Source of the DNA: VRUE01 sp963703895
Lineage (GTDB): Bacteria; Actinomycetota; Thermoleophilia; Solirubrobacterales; 70-9
Assembly (NCBI GenBank): GCA_963703895.1
Contig: CAVPFX010000003.1
Span: forward strand, 806,001 to 870,000
DNA: 64,000 bases
Direction: 5' to 3'
Below the pieces are notes generated by a model. The model had not been told where the DNA came from. It made no database searches and worked only from the letters and a program-made list of their open reading frames with translations. Positions 9,196 to 18,117 of the stretch are shown here, one piece after another (the first letter of the stretch is position 1; every line of letters starts with the position of its first letter). A program made the translations under genes and the position numbers.

Positions 9196-10191
9196 TCAGG
9201 GGCTCGAGAGAGACGCGTGGAGTCGCTGAAGCATCTCCTGTACCAGCTTGGTCCGATCGCCGCCAATGCGCAAACGATCGGAGCGACCTTCGAGGATTGC
9301 ATCGACCCAAGCACTGACCGTGCCCAAGGCCCACGTTTTGGGGTTGTACTCGAAACGCGAGTGGCAAGCTGCGATCGTGCCTTGCTCGACCTCGACGTGG
9401 ACTCCAGCCAAGCGATCGGCCGAGTCGACGGCTTGAGCGGGGCCCGTATCGACAGCGAGGAGGCAAGAGCCGGTTTGGGTCGCCTCCAGATCGACCAACG
9501 GCACCGAGAGAAGGAAGGCCGCCTCTATGTCTATGCGGGTGAGGGGCACGGTGAGTGAGGCAAGGTGCTGGCACTCACAGCGGCCAGCGGCAGCAATCGG
9601 CGCGACCGCCTGCCGGGTCCACTCGGTAACTCCGTAAGGCTTGGCGCCCCTGCCACCGTTCGGCCGCGGCTCGAGTTGACGGGCGGCGCGCATCGCACTC
9701 AAGCGGCGCTCGAGCGCCGGGTAGGAATGATCGTTGATAACGCTGCTCAACTCGGTCAGCGATAGCGGGCGGGCAGCGAGGGCGCGCAGCATGGTCGAGC
9801 CCCAGCCGCCGATCAGGGCGCGGAGCGCACCCTTGGCCGACTCGCTGCCGAGGACGATCGGCCCCTGGGGAGCCCGCGACAGCCACACTTCGACCGCCTC
9901 CGCAACCGCCAGCACCCCCTTGCCGACGTCGGTCAGCTCGTTCTCGACCGTGTAGGGCATGCCGCCGCGCACGTGGCGCTCGAGGGCGCCGATCCCCCTC
10001 AGGTTGCCGACCTGGCCTCGCAGCGTGGTCTGAGCGGCGCCGCCGATCCGTTCGCGGAGATCGGGGAGTCGCAGCGGACCGTCAAGATGGGCGCGCAGAA
10101 TGGGGACGCTGAGAGGAGCGGCGATCAGGGAGAGCACCGTGCCACCGGCGCGAACCGGGGCAGGAAGCGATGTGCTGTCGGCATGCATCAT
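9196..10191 (-). CDS. Transcriptional regulator with two HxlR-type winged-helix domains
   Basis: 331 residues with two successive winged-helix units. The first (about residues 20-95) contains the HxlR-like stretch LPDLRERIGGAAQTTLRGQV. The second (about 115-190) contains SLTELSSVINDHSYPALERRL. A C-terminal region (about 210-330) may bind a ligand; I do not recognise it. Each unit follows the HxlR pattern of a helix-turn-helix then a wing (RGAKPYGVTEW in the second). It is a single gene facing metH, and what it controls is unknown. An A-rich 13-bp direct repeat lies just upstream of its ATG and could be an autoregulatory site. Confidence 0.7.
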   Translation of the reverse strand: MMHADSTSLPAPVRAGGTVLSLIAAPLSVPILRAHLDGPLRLPDLRERIGGAAQTTLRGQVGNLRGIGALERHVRGGMPYTVENELTDVGKGVLAVAEAVEVWLSRAPQGPIVLGSESAKGALRALIGGWGSTMLRALAARPLSLTELSSVINDHSYPALERRLSAMRAARQLEPRPNGGRGAKPYGVTEWTRQAVAPIAAAGRCECQHLASLTVPLTRIDIEAAFLLSVPLVDLEATQTGSCLLAVDTGPAQAVDSADRLAGVHVEVEQGTIAACHSRFEYNPKTWALGTVSAWVDAILEGRSDRLRIGGDRTKLVQEMLQRLHASLSSP

Positions 10192-10206
10192 CAGATGTAT
10201 TGGTAC

Positions 10207-10230
10207 TAAAAAAACTGTCTAAAAAAACTG
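10207..10230. promoter_or_regulatory. A-rich direct repeat upstream of the HxlR-type regulator
   Basis: TAAAAAAACTG occurs twice (10207-10217 and 10220-10230), 13 bp apart, in an otherwise GC-rich genome and 16 bp upstream of the regulator's start. It could be an operator or an UP-like promoter element. Confidence 0.35.
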
Positions 10231-10324
10231 CCGTCAGCGGAACGCACCCTATTGGATGCAGAGCAGAATTCGTGATGAACCGCTTGAGCAGTGCCAACCC
10301 CTGGGGGTTGGCACTAGCGAGGCG

Positions 10325-11731
10325 CTAGCCCGAGATGCGCTCGCCGAGCTTCTCCAGCATCTCCTCAACGCGAACGAACTTGACGCGAGGACGACCGTGC
10401 GGCTCGCCCCGCCCAACCTCAGCCTGGTCGATCGCCTGCCAATCCTCGAAGCTCACGTAGCGCACGTTCCGCTCCGCCAGCAGCGCCTCGACCGCACCGG
10501 GGTCCGGGCTCTCCGGGCTGAGCAGTGCCTGCGACTCGACGTCGGCGAGAAGATGCTGCACCGTCTCCAGGGCGTCCTTCTTGTTAGTCCCGATCACGCC
10601 CGACGGGCCACGCTTGATCCAGCCCGCGGTGTAATGGCCGACCTTGTGTCCCGCATCGTGGGAATCGAGCACCCGGCCACCCTCATTGAGGATCAAGCCG
10701 CGCTTCTCGTCGAAGGGAACACCCTCGATCGGGATACCGGTGTAGCCGACCGAGCGTAGGACCAGGCCGCACTCGAGCTCTTCGCGCTCGCCGCTGTCCT
10801 TGGCGCGCAGCGTGCCGCCCTCCTCGACCAGTTCGTTGCGCCCGATCACGATCTTCTCGACCTTGCCGTCGCCCTTGATCTCGAGCGGTGAGGCAAGGAA
10901 GCGCAGCACGATCCGCTGGTGCTTGCCCTCGGGCTGGCGCTGGGAGAACTCGCGCAGGGTCTCGACGTTGACCCGGGTTGTCTTGTCGGCCTCGTCGGAC
11001 TCGAGATAGGCGGCGCTGGCCGCGTCGAGCTCGACGTCGGCCGGATCGACGATCACGTCCGCGTCCTCCATCTCCCCCAGCTCCTTGATCTCGGGGTTGG
11101 TGAAGGCGGCTTGCACCGGCCCGCGGCGACCGAGCACGACGATCTCGCGGATCTGGCTGCGATCGAGCAGCTCGATCGCGTGATCGGCCGTATCGGTTTG
11201 GCGCAGCTCGTGGTCGGTCAGGGCAAGCATGCGGGCGACGTCCATCGCCACGTTGCCGTTGCCGATCACGACGGCCCGCTCACAGGCAAGGTCGAACTCG
11301 TCATCGGCGTAGTCGGGATGGGCGTTGTACCAACCGACGAAGGCGGTGGCGGCATAGCTGCCGGGCAAATCCTCGCCAGGGACGCCGAGCTGGCGGTCGG
11401 TCTCGCAACCGACCGTGAAGACGATCGCGTGGTAGAGCCGTTCGAGATCCTCGACCTCGATGTCGTGACCGATCTTGACGTTGCCGAAGAAGCGGAAACC
11501 GTCGCGAGCCGCGGTTTTTTCGTAGACCCGGGTCACCGACTTGATCTTCGGGTGGTCGGGGGCAACGCCGCCGCGGACGAGGCCGAAAGGCGTTGGCAGG
11601 CGGTCAAAGAGGTCCACCTGGGCATGCAGGTCGCCGTCTTTGAGGATGTGCTCAGCGGCGTAGAAGCCGGATGGACCGGCGCCGACGATGGCGACTCTCA
11701 GCGGGTTCTCTTCGGTTCCGATCTGGCTCAT
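10325..11731 (-). CDS. Ferredoxin/adrenodoxin-type NADP+ reductase (FprA-like)
   Basis: FAD enzyme moving electrons between NADPH and ferredoxin. Motifs are an N-terminal FAD Rossmann AIVGAGPSGFYAAEH, the family block LVRGGVAPDHPKIK, and the NADP-binding VVIGNGNVAMDVARML. Length 468 is close to mycobacterial FprA (456). The frame is open upstream to 12073, but that part is antisense-like; ATG 11731 gives MSQIGTEEN just before the FAD motif. It lies 83 bp downstream of the HemQ/PAS-like gene pair on the same strand and may share their transcript. The ferredoxin partner is not in the window. Confidence 0.92.
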   Translation of the reverse strand: MSQIGTEENPLRVAIVGAGPSGFYAAEHILKDGDLHAQVDLFDRLPTPFGLVRGGVAPDHPKIKSVTRVYEKTAARDGFRFFGNVKIGHDIEVEDLERLYHAIVFTVGCETDRQLGVPGEDLPGSYAATAFVGWYNAHPDYADDEFDLACERAVVIGNGNVAMDVARMLALTDHELRQTDTADHAIELLDRSQIREIVVLGRRGPVQAAFTNPEIKELGEMEDADVIVDPADVELDAASAAYLESDEADKTTRVNVETLREFSQRQPEGKHQRIVLRFLASPLEIKGDGKVEKIVIGRNELVEEGGTLRAKDSGEREELECGLVLRSVGYTGIPIEGVPFDEKRGLILNEGGRVLDSHDAGHKVGHYTAGWIKRGPSGVIGTNKKDALETVQHLLADVESQALLSPESPDPGAVEALLAERNVRYVSFEDWQAIDQAEVGRGEPHGRPRVKFVRVEEMLEKLGERISG

Positions 11732-11813
11732 CTGGCTCGTCTCTTGGTCTCTGGGGTCTACTAGACGGTGAACGGCGAGCGCGAAAGAATAGGGAACTCG
11801 GCCCGTCTCCCGC

Positions 11814-12353
11814 CTACGCGGCGAGCAGCATCTCGTTGCAGTCGGGGCAGATGCCGTGGCTGAGAGCGGGCAGCTCGGGGCGGTCAAACAGCTGCAGGCG
11901 CCTTGCCGCCTCCTCGACCTCGACCCACTCGCCCTCAACTTCGAAGCGGTCGCACCAACCGCACATCTCCACCATCTCCTCGCCCCGCGGCACTTCGGGA
12001 TCGAGCAGCGGCTGGGGGATCTCGCGCGCCTCTTCCGAGCGCAGCCGAGCCGAGAAGAGGACCACGCGGCCACCCGGCCGGGCGACGATCCTGATCTTCA
12101 TCCGGCGCCGCACCACCGGCCCGTCGCAGCGGAAAGGCAGCTCGACGTCGCCGACCTCGTCGCGAATGCGGCGGACCAGCAAGCGCTGCAGTTTCACCAG
12201 CTCACGACCCGCCACGTAGTCCCAAAGCGAGCGACCGAGGCTGCTGCCCGCGTCGCCCCAGCCGTTCTCCTCGGCAAAGCGGTAGTAGCCGTCGTCGACC
12301 CTGATCAAGTGGTCGTGCTCGTCGATTGCGTAGCTGAGCGCTTCGGTGCTCAT
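11814..12353 (-). CDS. PAS-like protein with C-terminal Cys-rich tail
   Basis: 179-residue soluble protein. The first 90 residues look like a PAS-type sensor fold (VDDGYYRFAEENGWGD). The tail carries MCGWCDRFEVEG and LSHGICPDCNE, a Cys pattern common at the end of PAS-containing signalling proteins and likely to bind a metal. There is no kinase or output domain. The start overlaps the HemQ-like stop by 4 bp (ATGA), indicating coupled expression with a heme enzyme. A redox or heme-related sensing role is only a suggestion. Confidence 0.6.
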   Translation of the reverse strand: MSTEALSYAIDEHDHLIRVDDGYYRFAEENGWGDAGSSLGRSLWDYVAGRELVKLQRLLVRRIRDEVGDVELPFRCDGPVVRRRMKIRIVARPGGRVVLFSARLRSEEAREIPQPLLDPEVPRGEEMVEMCGWCDRFEVEGEWVEVEEAARRLQLFDRPELPALSHGICPDCNEMLLAA

Positions 12354-13045
12354 GCTCCCGCGGCGACGGCACCGGGAACGCCGTCGAGCGCATCCAGTGC
12401 CTTGCGCGGCGAGAGCGCCACGCAGGTGAAGATCGGGGTCTCGAGCTCGGTGTACTCGCTTGACTCGGTCGGGCGCAGCTCCTGCACCAGATCGAGGAAC
12501 ATCCCCGGGTCGTCACCCTCGAAAGCGACCACGAACTCCTGGTCGTCGAGGCCGAAGGAGTAGGTGGTGTTGATCGTGATCTCGGGGTAGCGGCGCCCCA
12601 CTTCAATATGGCTTTTCATGATCCGCCCCCGCTCCTCGGGCGGCAGCCCGTACCAACGACGCTGCTTGACCATCGGGTAAAGAAACATGTACTTGCGCTC
12701 CGAGACACAGATCTGTGGGCGCGCCTGCTCCTCCGAGTAGGGCGAGGGCTTGGTCATCGAGAGGAACGAGTAAGGCGTCTCCGTCCACTTGGCCAGGCCG
12801 CTCTGGCCGAGCACGACGTGGAAGGTGTGCAGGTCATCGAGGTTGGGACTCTGGCTGAGCAGGACCAGGTCGACGTCGCCGCGCGTTCCTATGGTTGAGT
12901 AGGCGCGCAACGAGCGATCGAGGGCAAAGTCCTCGCAGGCGGCGAGAAACTCTTGCTTGTCGGAAGCGCGTTGCTCGGCGTCTAGGCGGCGCCAGGCGGG
13001 ATCGACCTTGAACATCGTGAACTTGGCATATGCGCGATCAGCCAT
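12350..13045 (-). CDS. hemQ: Coproheme decarboxylase / chlorite dismutase family (HemQ-like)
   Basis: Heme-binding dimeric alpha-beta barrel protein; in actinobacteria HemQ completes heme b synthesis by decarboxylating coproheme. Family features include YPMVKQRRWYGLPPEERGR with the reactive Tyr, the candidate proximal His in MKSHIEVGRRYPE, and GLDDQEFVVAFE followed by LVQELRPTESS. Length is 231 from ATG 13045 (MADRAY). The open frame extends upstream to 13243 through an inverted-repeat element, but those residues are not family-like. No other heme genes are adjacent; the PAS-like protein and a ferredoxin reductase follow it. Confidence 0.9.
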   Translation of the reverse strand: MADRAYAKFTMFKVDPAWRRLDAEQRASDKQEFLAACEDFALDRSLRAYSTIGTRGDVDLVLLSQSPNLDDLHTFHVVLGQSGLAKWTETPYSFLSMTKPSPYSEEQARPQICVSERKYMFLYPMVKQRRWYGLPPEERGRIMKSHIEVGRRYPEITINTTYSFGLDDQEFVVAFEGDDPGMFLDLVQELRPTESSEYTELETPIFTCVALSPRKALDALDGVPGAVAAGA

Positions 13046-13074
13046 TGGGTTGACGATAGCTATTGGCCTTGTGG

Positions 13075-13184
13075 CGGGGTTCGGGAGGGGGGCTCCGCTT
13101 AACTTTTTCGGTGAGGCGGGGGCCGCCGTCCGAGCTTCTCCCGACGAAAAAGTGCAAGACGCTCCGCCCCCCTCCCGAACCCCG
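13075..13184. repeat. Inverted-repeat element with conserved core, family B copy 1
   Basis: Outer arms 13075-13092 and 13167-13184 are perfectly complementary (18 bp). Inside them are CTCCGCTTAACTTTTTCG (13093-13110) and a partner at 13145-13166 that begins CGAAAAAGTGCAAGACG. The same inner pair occurs at 54604-54621 and 54658-54679 with unrelated outer arms. Here the element sits between the divergent hemQ and membrane-protein starts. Confidence 0.85.
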
Positions 13185-13214
13185 TTCACAGGGACAAAGG
13201 AATCGCCCACCCTG

Positions 13215-14876
13215 GTGACCGTGGCTCTTTTGCCCAAGGGCACGAGAGTGGAAGAGCTTGCGAGGGTTCAAGGTGTCTCTCCGGGGCTGCTGAGCGCTGG
13301 GCTGGGCAGCGTTCCGTCGGCGCAGACTTACTTGGATATCTCGCAGGGGAATCGGGTGTTCGATTCGCTCTATGACTCGGAGCTTCCGCGGAATGTTGGC
13401 GGAGGGATTTGTGGCCCTGCCTACTCAAGGGCGGTGGTCGAGCGGGCGGAATCTGCGCCTGCGGACATCGTGCCTGGGTTGCTGGCGGCGACGCTGGCGG
13501 AGCATGGGCGGCGGTGCGTGGTGCGGTCCGTTGGCATTGCCGAGCTGGCTGCGCTTGTCCGCCGACTCAGGGGGAACGACCTGCTGATCGCGATTGGGCG
13601 GGCGCCGCCGGAGACGAATGGGGCGCTGGCGGTTGGGGTTGCGGGGCGGGGGTTCGCGGGGGATCTGACCTCGGACAGCACGCGCACCGATGGCTACGTG
13701 CTCTCGACCGATCTGGCGCCGACGATCCTGGCGCGAGTTGGAATTGCGGTGCCGTCGCAGATGTCGGGACAAGCGATTCGGTCGCGGGGATCGGTCGACG
13801 TGGCAGCGATCGAATCGCTCGGTGAGCGGATGGCGGTGATCTCGGAGCGACGGGGGCCGGTGATCGGGGTCAGCCTGCTCGTCTGGCTGGTGATCTTCGG
13901 CCTGGCCGCGCTGGTCAGCTCCGACCGGATCGGTCGCATGGCGATTCGCCTCGCCGGTCTCAGCATCGTCTACCTGCCCCTGCTCCTCCTTGTTGGAGCA
14001 GCGCTCGAGCCGAGCCAGGAGAGCGAACAGCTGCTGGTGATGTTCGGCGCGCCCCTGCTCGCTGCGCTGACGCTCTTCCTGTTCGGCGGGCTACGAGCGC
14101 TGGCAATTGCTTCTGCGCTGGTCGTCCTCGCCTACGCGATCGACGCGATCGCCGGCTCGCCGCTGACCTCGCTCTCGCTGCTCGGCCCCAATCCCGGACT
14201 GGGGGTGCGCTTCTACGGGATCGGCAACGAGTTGGAGGCGCTGCTCGGGGTGCTCGTGGTCGCCGGGACCGGCACCGCACTGACCGGCTTCCGGCCACGG
14301 CTGGCGGGGCATCGTGCGGCCGCTGCCTTCCTCGCCGTCAGCCTTCTTGCCGCGGTCGTCTTTGCCGCTGGCCGCTTCGGCGCCGACGTCGGCGCCGCGA
14401 TCGTGCTGCCGGTCGGTGGCGCGGTGGCCGCAGCGACCATTGCCGCCAAGCGCCGACGCACAGCCCTGCTCGCGATTGCCGCCCCGCTGGCGGTACTCGC
14501 CCTGATCGCCCTCGCCGACCTCGTCTCCGGCGCCAACGCACACCTGACTCGCTCCGTGCTCGATGCCGGCGGGTTGGGCGACCTGGCCGACGTCGCCCAG
14601 CGTCGCCTGCAACTCTCCGCGCACAGCTTCAGCCGTCCGATCGTGCTCTTCTTCCTGCCGCTCGTCGCCGCACTAGCCGTTTTCGCCTTTCTCCGCCGCG
14701 ATCGCCTGAACGACTGGCTGCACCCGACTCCAGCCCTGCGTGCGGGGCTGATCGGGGCCCTCGCGGCCACCGTGATCGGCACCCTCGCCAACGACTCCGG
14801 TGCCCTCCTACTCGAGATCGGCACCGCCTACATCCTGGTTTTCGCCGTCTACGCGTGGAGCGTGCGATCCGTGTGA
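13215..14876 (+). CDS. Multi-pass membrane protein with N-terminal phosphatase-like segment
   Basis: About 553 residues from GTG 13215 (GTG 13221 is an alternative). Residues 1-200 contain a stretch resembling the end of alkaline-phosphatase-superfamily domains (LTSDSTRTDGYVLSTDLAPTIL, a Gly-Ile-x-x-Pro turn, then GQAIRSRG). The Asp/His metal ligands of that fold are not evident, so activity is doubtful. The rest has about ten hydrophobic helices, with the conserved-looking LGPNPGLGVRFYGIGNELEA in the middle. It sits 47 bp before a glycosyltransferase-flippase gene on the same strand, suggesting a joint envelope role. No specific function is assigned. Confidence 0.65.
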   Translation: MTVALLPKGTRVEELARVQGVSPGLLSAGLGSVPSAQTYLDISQGNRVFDSLYDSELPRNVGGGICGPAYSRAVVERAESAPADIVPGLLAATLAEHGRRCVVRSVGIAELAALVRRLRGNDLLIAIGRAPPETNGALAVGVAGRGFAGDLTSDSTRTDGYVLSTDLAPTILARVGIAVPSQMSGQAIRSRGSVDVAAIESLGERMAVISERRGPVIGVSLLVWLVIFGLAALVSSDRIGRMAIRLAGLSIVYLPLLLLVGAALEPSQESEQLLVMFGAPLLAALTLFLFGGLRALAIASALVVLAYAIDAIAGSPLTSLSLLGPNPGLGVRFYGIGNELEALLGVLVVAGTGTALTGFRPRLAGHRAAAAFLAVSLLAAVVFAAGRFGADVGAAIVLPVGGAVAAATIAAKRRRTALLAIAAPLAVLALIALADLVSGANAHLTRSVLDAGGLGDLADVAQRRLQLSAHSFSRPIVLFFLPLVAALAVFAFLRRDRLNDWLHPTPALRAGLIGALAATVIGTLANDSGALLLEIGTAYILVFAVYAWSVRSV

Positions 14877-14923
14877 CTTACGCAACGAATCCCCTCTGGG
14901 CAATCAACTACCCTGTGTGATTC

Positions 14924-17239
14924 GTGCGGATTGCTCTTGTCTCGCCATATTCCTGGTCCTATCAGGGTGGCGTGAACCGGCACGTGGAGTCGCTCGCCGA
15001 GGAGTTCCTCGGTCGTGGCCACCACGTTCGCGTGCTCGCCCCCTTTGACCCCCCCGGCCGCCTCAGCCGGACGCTGCACCGCGCCGCCCCGGAGTCTCGC
15101 GAGATCCCCGATTACCTGATCCCGCTGGGTCGTAGCGCGGGCTTTCCGTCCAACGGGGCAATCTCGAACCTTGCGCCTTTTCCGGCCGGCGGCGCCATCG
15201 CCCCACGTCGCGAGCTGAGCAAGGGCAACTTCGACGTCGTCCACGTCCACGAGCCGGTGGTACCGCTGGTCGGCTGGAACGCCGTGCTGAGCAGCGACGT
15301 ACCTGTTGTCGGCACCTTCCACGCCTACTCGACCAGGGCGGTGCCGAACTACATCGGCTCGGCGCTGGGCGCCCGCCGCGTGCTCAATCGCCTTTCCGCT
15401 CGGATCGCCGTTTCCGAGGCGGCCGCCTGGACCGGGCGACGCTGGTTCGGCGGTCACTACGAGGTGATCCCCAACGGGGTCGACGTCACCGCCGCCCCAC
15501 GCGAGCCAAAGCCGCCCGGCGAGGAGCTGCGGATCCTCTTCGTCGGCCGGCCAGAGGAGCGCAAGGGGTTGCCGATCCTGCTTGCCGCATTCAGCGCCCT
15601 GATCGAGCATGTGCCCAGCCGCCTCACCGTGATCGGCGCTGAGCGCGAGGACGTTCTGCGCTACCTCGCCGACCCGGAGACGATGAGCTCGATCGATGTG
15701 CGCGGTCGCGTCTCAGGCGATGCCCTGCATCGCGCCCTGCACGAGGCCGACGTGCTCTGCGCCCCCTCGCTCTCGGGCGAGAGCTTTGGCATGGTCTTGA
15801 CCGAGGCCTTTGCCGCTGGCACGCCGGCAATCGCTTCCGCCATCGCCGGCTACAGCGATGTCGTCACCGACGGCCTCGACGGCGTGCTCGTCCCCCCCGG
15901 AGACCCGCAGCGCCTTGCCGAGGAGCTGCAGCGCGCCTATCACGAGCCGGAGCACCTGGCGGCGATGGGAGAGGCCGCCCGCAAGAGCGCCGAGCGCTAC
16001 GCCTGGCCCCACGTCGCCGATCGGGTGGCCGGCGTCTACGAGCGGGCAATCGAGGCACCTGAGCCAAACGGCGCCCTGGAGCGTGCAGCGCACTGGGCCG
16101 GGATACGGCCGGCCGACGGCCTGCCCTACGAGCCGCCGCGTCGCCTTCCTTCACTCGATCCGGCCCCGGCCCAGCCGGCCAAGCGCAAGCGCAAGCTCGC
16201 CCGCCGTATCGGTCTGGCGGCCGCCGGCATCACCGGCGTCGGCCTCACCGCCCTGGCAGCCCAGAAGATTGGCGTCGACAAGGTGGTCGAAAGCATCGTC
16301 CGCTCCGACCTCACCTGGGTGCTGATCGCCTGCGCGCTGATGGCGCTCTCGCTCTTCTTCCGCGCCGCCTCCTGGTACTGGATCGTGCGCGCGGCGCTGC
16401 CGTTGGCGCCCGTCCGCCGCCGCGACGTCACCTCGGCGACGATGATCGGAGTGCTGATGTCGGCGACCCTGCCCGCCCGCCTCGGCGAGCCGGCCCGTGC
16501 GATGTCGCTGGCGCGCAGGATCGGCCGCATGCGCGAGACCTTCCCGGTGCTGCTCGGCACGCTCGTCTCCCAGACCGTGCTCAACCTCGTCGCCCTGGCG
16601 ATGCTCGGCGTGATCATCGTCTCCAGCACCGACCTCTTCCACTCGGGTACCCAGAAGCTCTTCGTCTTCAGCCTCGTGCCGCTGCTGCTGCTGCTCGTCG
16701 TCCTGCTCGGGCCGCCGTTGATGCGCCGCAACGGCAACGGTCGGCTAGCCAAGATCGGCAGCACGCTGCACGGGGCCCTGCTGCAGGTCCGCGCCGGCTT
16801 GCGCATTTTCCGCAACCCACGCCAGGGCGCAGCCGCCGCAGCCGCACAGCTGGGCGCTTGGGCGATCCAGCTCGCCTCCTGCTGGGCACTGCTCGCCGCC
16901 CTCGGCCTCAATGACCAGGCCGGGATCGGTGCCGCCGCCGCGGTGCTCTTCGCCGTAAACGTGACCGCCGTCGTGCCGGCGACACCCTCGAACATCGGCG
17001 TCTTCCAGCTCGCCGTGATCAGCGTCCTGCATACGGGCTTCGGTGTCAGCACCGCCGACGCCCTCGCCTACGGGGTGATCCTGCAGGCGGTCGAGATCGC
17101 CACCGCCGTGGTGCTGGGCCTGCCGGCGCTGGTTCGCGAAGGGCTCACTTGGAGCGACCTGCGCGTGCAGGCCCTCTCCACCACGCCGGTGCGACTCAAG
17201 CCACAGCCGGTGCCCCGCGAGTCCGGCATTCGCGCCTAG
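14924..17239 (+). CDS. GT4 glycosyltransferase fused to a flippase-like (LPG synthase TM) membrane domain
   Basis: 771 residues. Residues 1 to about 385 are a GT-B glycosyltransferase of family 4: SPYSWSYQGGVNRHVESLA at the N-terminus, VIPNGVDV, FVGRPEERKG, and the donor-binding SGESFGMVLTEAFAAGTP. After a linker, about 430-745 is a multi-helix domain of the AglD/YbhN lysylphosphatidylglycerol-synthase TM family, with ATLPARLGEPARAMSLAR and VPATPSNIGVFQ. It probably makes and handles a membrane-anchored sugar (mannosylated lipid-like product). GT4 members such as PimA act on phosphatidylinositol, but the acceptor here is unknown. Start is GTG 14924. Confidence 0.85.
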   Translation: MRIALVSPYSWSYQGGVNRHVESLAEEFLGRGHHVRVLAPFDPPGRLSRTLHRAAPESREIPDYLIPLGRSAGFPSNGAISNLAPFPAGGAIAPRRELSKGNFDVVHVHEPVVPLVGWNAVLSSDVPVVGTFHAYSTRAVPNYIGSALGARRVLNRLSARIAVSEAAAWTGRRWFGGHYEVIPNGVDVTAAPREPKPPGEELRILFVGRPEERKGLPILLAAFSALIEHVPSRLTVIGAEREDVLRYLADPETMSSIDVRGRVSGDALHRALHEADVLCAPSLSGESFGMVLTEAFAAGTPAIASAIAGYSDVVTDGLDGVLVPPGDPQRLAEELQRAYHEPEHLAAMGEAARKSAERYAWPHVADRVAGVYERAIEAPEPNGALERAAHWAGIRPADGLPYEPPRRLPSLDPAPAQPAKRKRKLARRIGLAAAGITGVGLTALAAQKIGVDKVVESIVRSDLTWVLIACALMALSLFFRAASWYWIVRAALPLAPVRRRDVTSATMIGVLMSATLPARLGEPARAMSLARRIGRMRETFPVLLGTLVSQTVLNLVALAMLGVIIVSSTDLFHSGTQKLFVFSLVPLLLLLVVLLGPPLMRRNGNGRLAKIGSTLHGALLQVRAGLRIFRNPRQGAAAAAAQLGAWAIQLASCWALLAALGLNDQAGIGAAAAVLFAVNVTAVVPATPSNIGVFQLAVISVLHTGFGVSTADALAYGVILQAVEIATAVVLGLPALVREGLTWSDLRVQALSTTPVRLKPQPVPRESGIRA

Positions 17240-17241
17240 CG

Positions 17242-18117
17242 CTAGCTGAGAACTGCCTTAGAGACGCTGCCCACGCCGAGCAGGCCGGGGCCGACGTGGG
17301 CGCCGATCACCGGCCCGATCTCGGAGATGAAGGCCGGCTCGCAGCCGAAGATTTCACGGCAGTCGTCGGCGAGCGCACCCGCCGTCTCGGGGTCCTGGAT
17401 GTGCTGCACGACCCAGGCGTCGAGGCCCGACTCGTGCCGCTGGCGAGCGTAGTCGCGCAGGCGCTCGATCGAGCGAGCACGAGTGCGGACGCGCTCGACC
17501 GGGGTGATCTCCTCCTCCAAGGTCAGGATCGGCTTGATCTTGAGCGCCGAGCCGATCCAGGCGCGGGCGCCGCCGATGCGGCCACCGCGGCGCAGGTACT
17601 CGAGCGTGTCGATCGCGAACCACATCTTCAGCTCCTCGCGGGCCTGCTCGGCGCGGGCGATCGCCCCTGCCGCGTCCGCCCCCGCAGCGGCCGCGGCGGC
17701 GGCCGCGACGACGGGGAGGCCCATGCCCCCACAGGCCGAGCGCGAGTCGAGGAGGTGGATGCGCTCGCCGCCCTTGCCCTCGGCGACAAGCCGCTCACGG
17801 GCCTGATTGGCGGCCTCAAAGGTCCCCGAGATCCCCGCGGAGATGTGGATCGAGACGACTTCACGACCTTCTTCGAGCAACGGCTCGTAGACCGCGACGA
17901 AATCGCCAATCGATGGCTGAGAGGTCGTCGCGCCACCTTCGGAGGCGCGCAGACGCTCGTAGAAACCGGCGTAGTCGCCGATCTCCGACTCGGGCTCCTG
18001 ATGACCGTCAACCGAGACGTAAAGACTGATCGTCTTGATCCCGCGCGCCACAACCAGCTCGCTCGGCAAATAGGCCGTCGTGTCGCAGACGACCGCAGTT
18101 TCGGTTGAAGAACTCAA
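17242..18117 (-). CDS. DegV family fatty-acid-binding protein
   Basis: About 291 residues of the DegV fold, which binds fatty acids and in some bacteria feeds fatty-acid kinase. Typical features are an N-terminal VVCDTTAYLPSEL, TTSQPSIGDFVAVYEPLL, HISAGISGTFEAAN, and a middle block YLRRGGRIGGARAWIGSALKI. The open frame reaches GTG 18186, but family proteins begin close to the VVCDTT strand, so TTG 18117 is preferred; the start is uncertain. It converges on the glycosyltransferase-flippase gene with only 2 bp between stops. No FakA-like kinase is nearby. Confidence 0.82.
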   Translation of the reverse strand: MSSSTETAVVCDTTAYLPSELVVARGIKTISLYVSVDGHQEPESEIGDYAGFYERLRASEGGATTSQPSIGDFVAVYEPLLEEGREVVSIHISAGISGTFEAANQARERLVAEGKGGERIHLLDSRSACGGMGLPVVAAAAAAAAGADAAGAIARAEQAREELKMWFAIDTLEYLRRGGRIGGARAWIGSALKIKPILTLEEEITPVERVRTRARSIERLRDYARQRHESGLDAWVVQHIQDPETAGALADDCREIFGCEPAFISEIGPVIGAHVGPGLLGVGSVSKAVLS

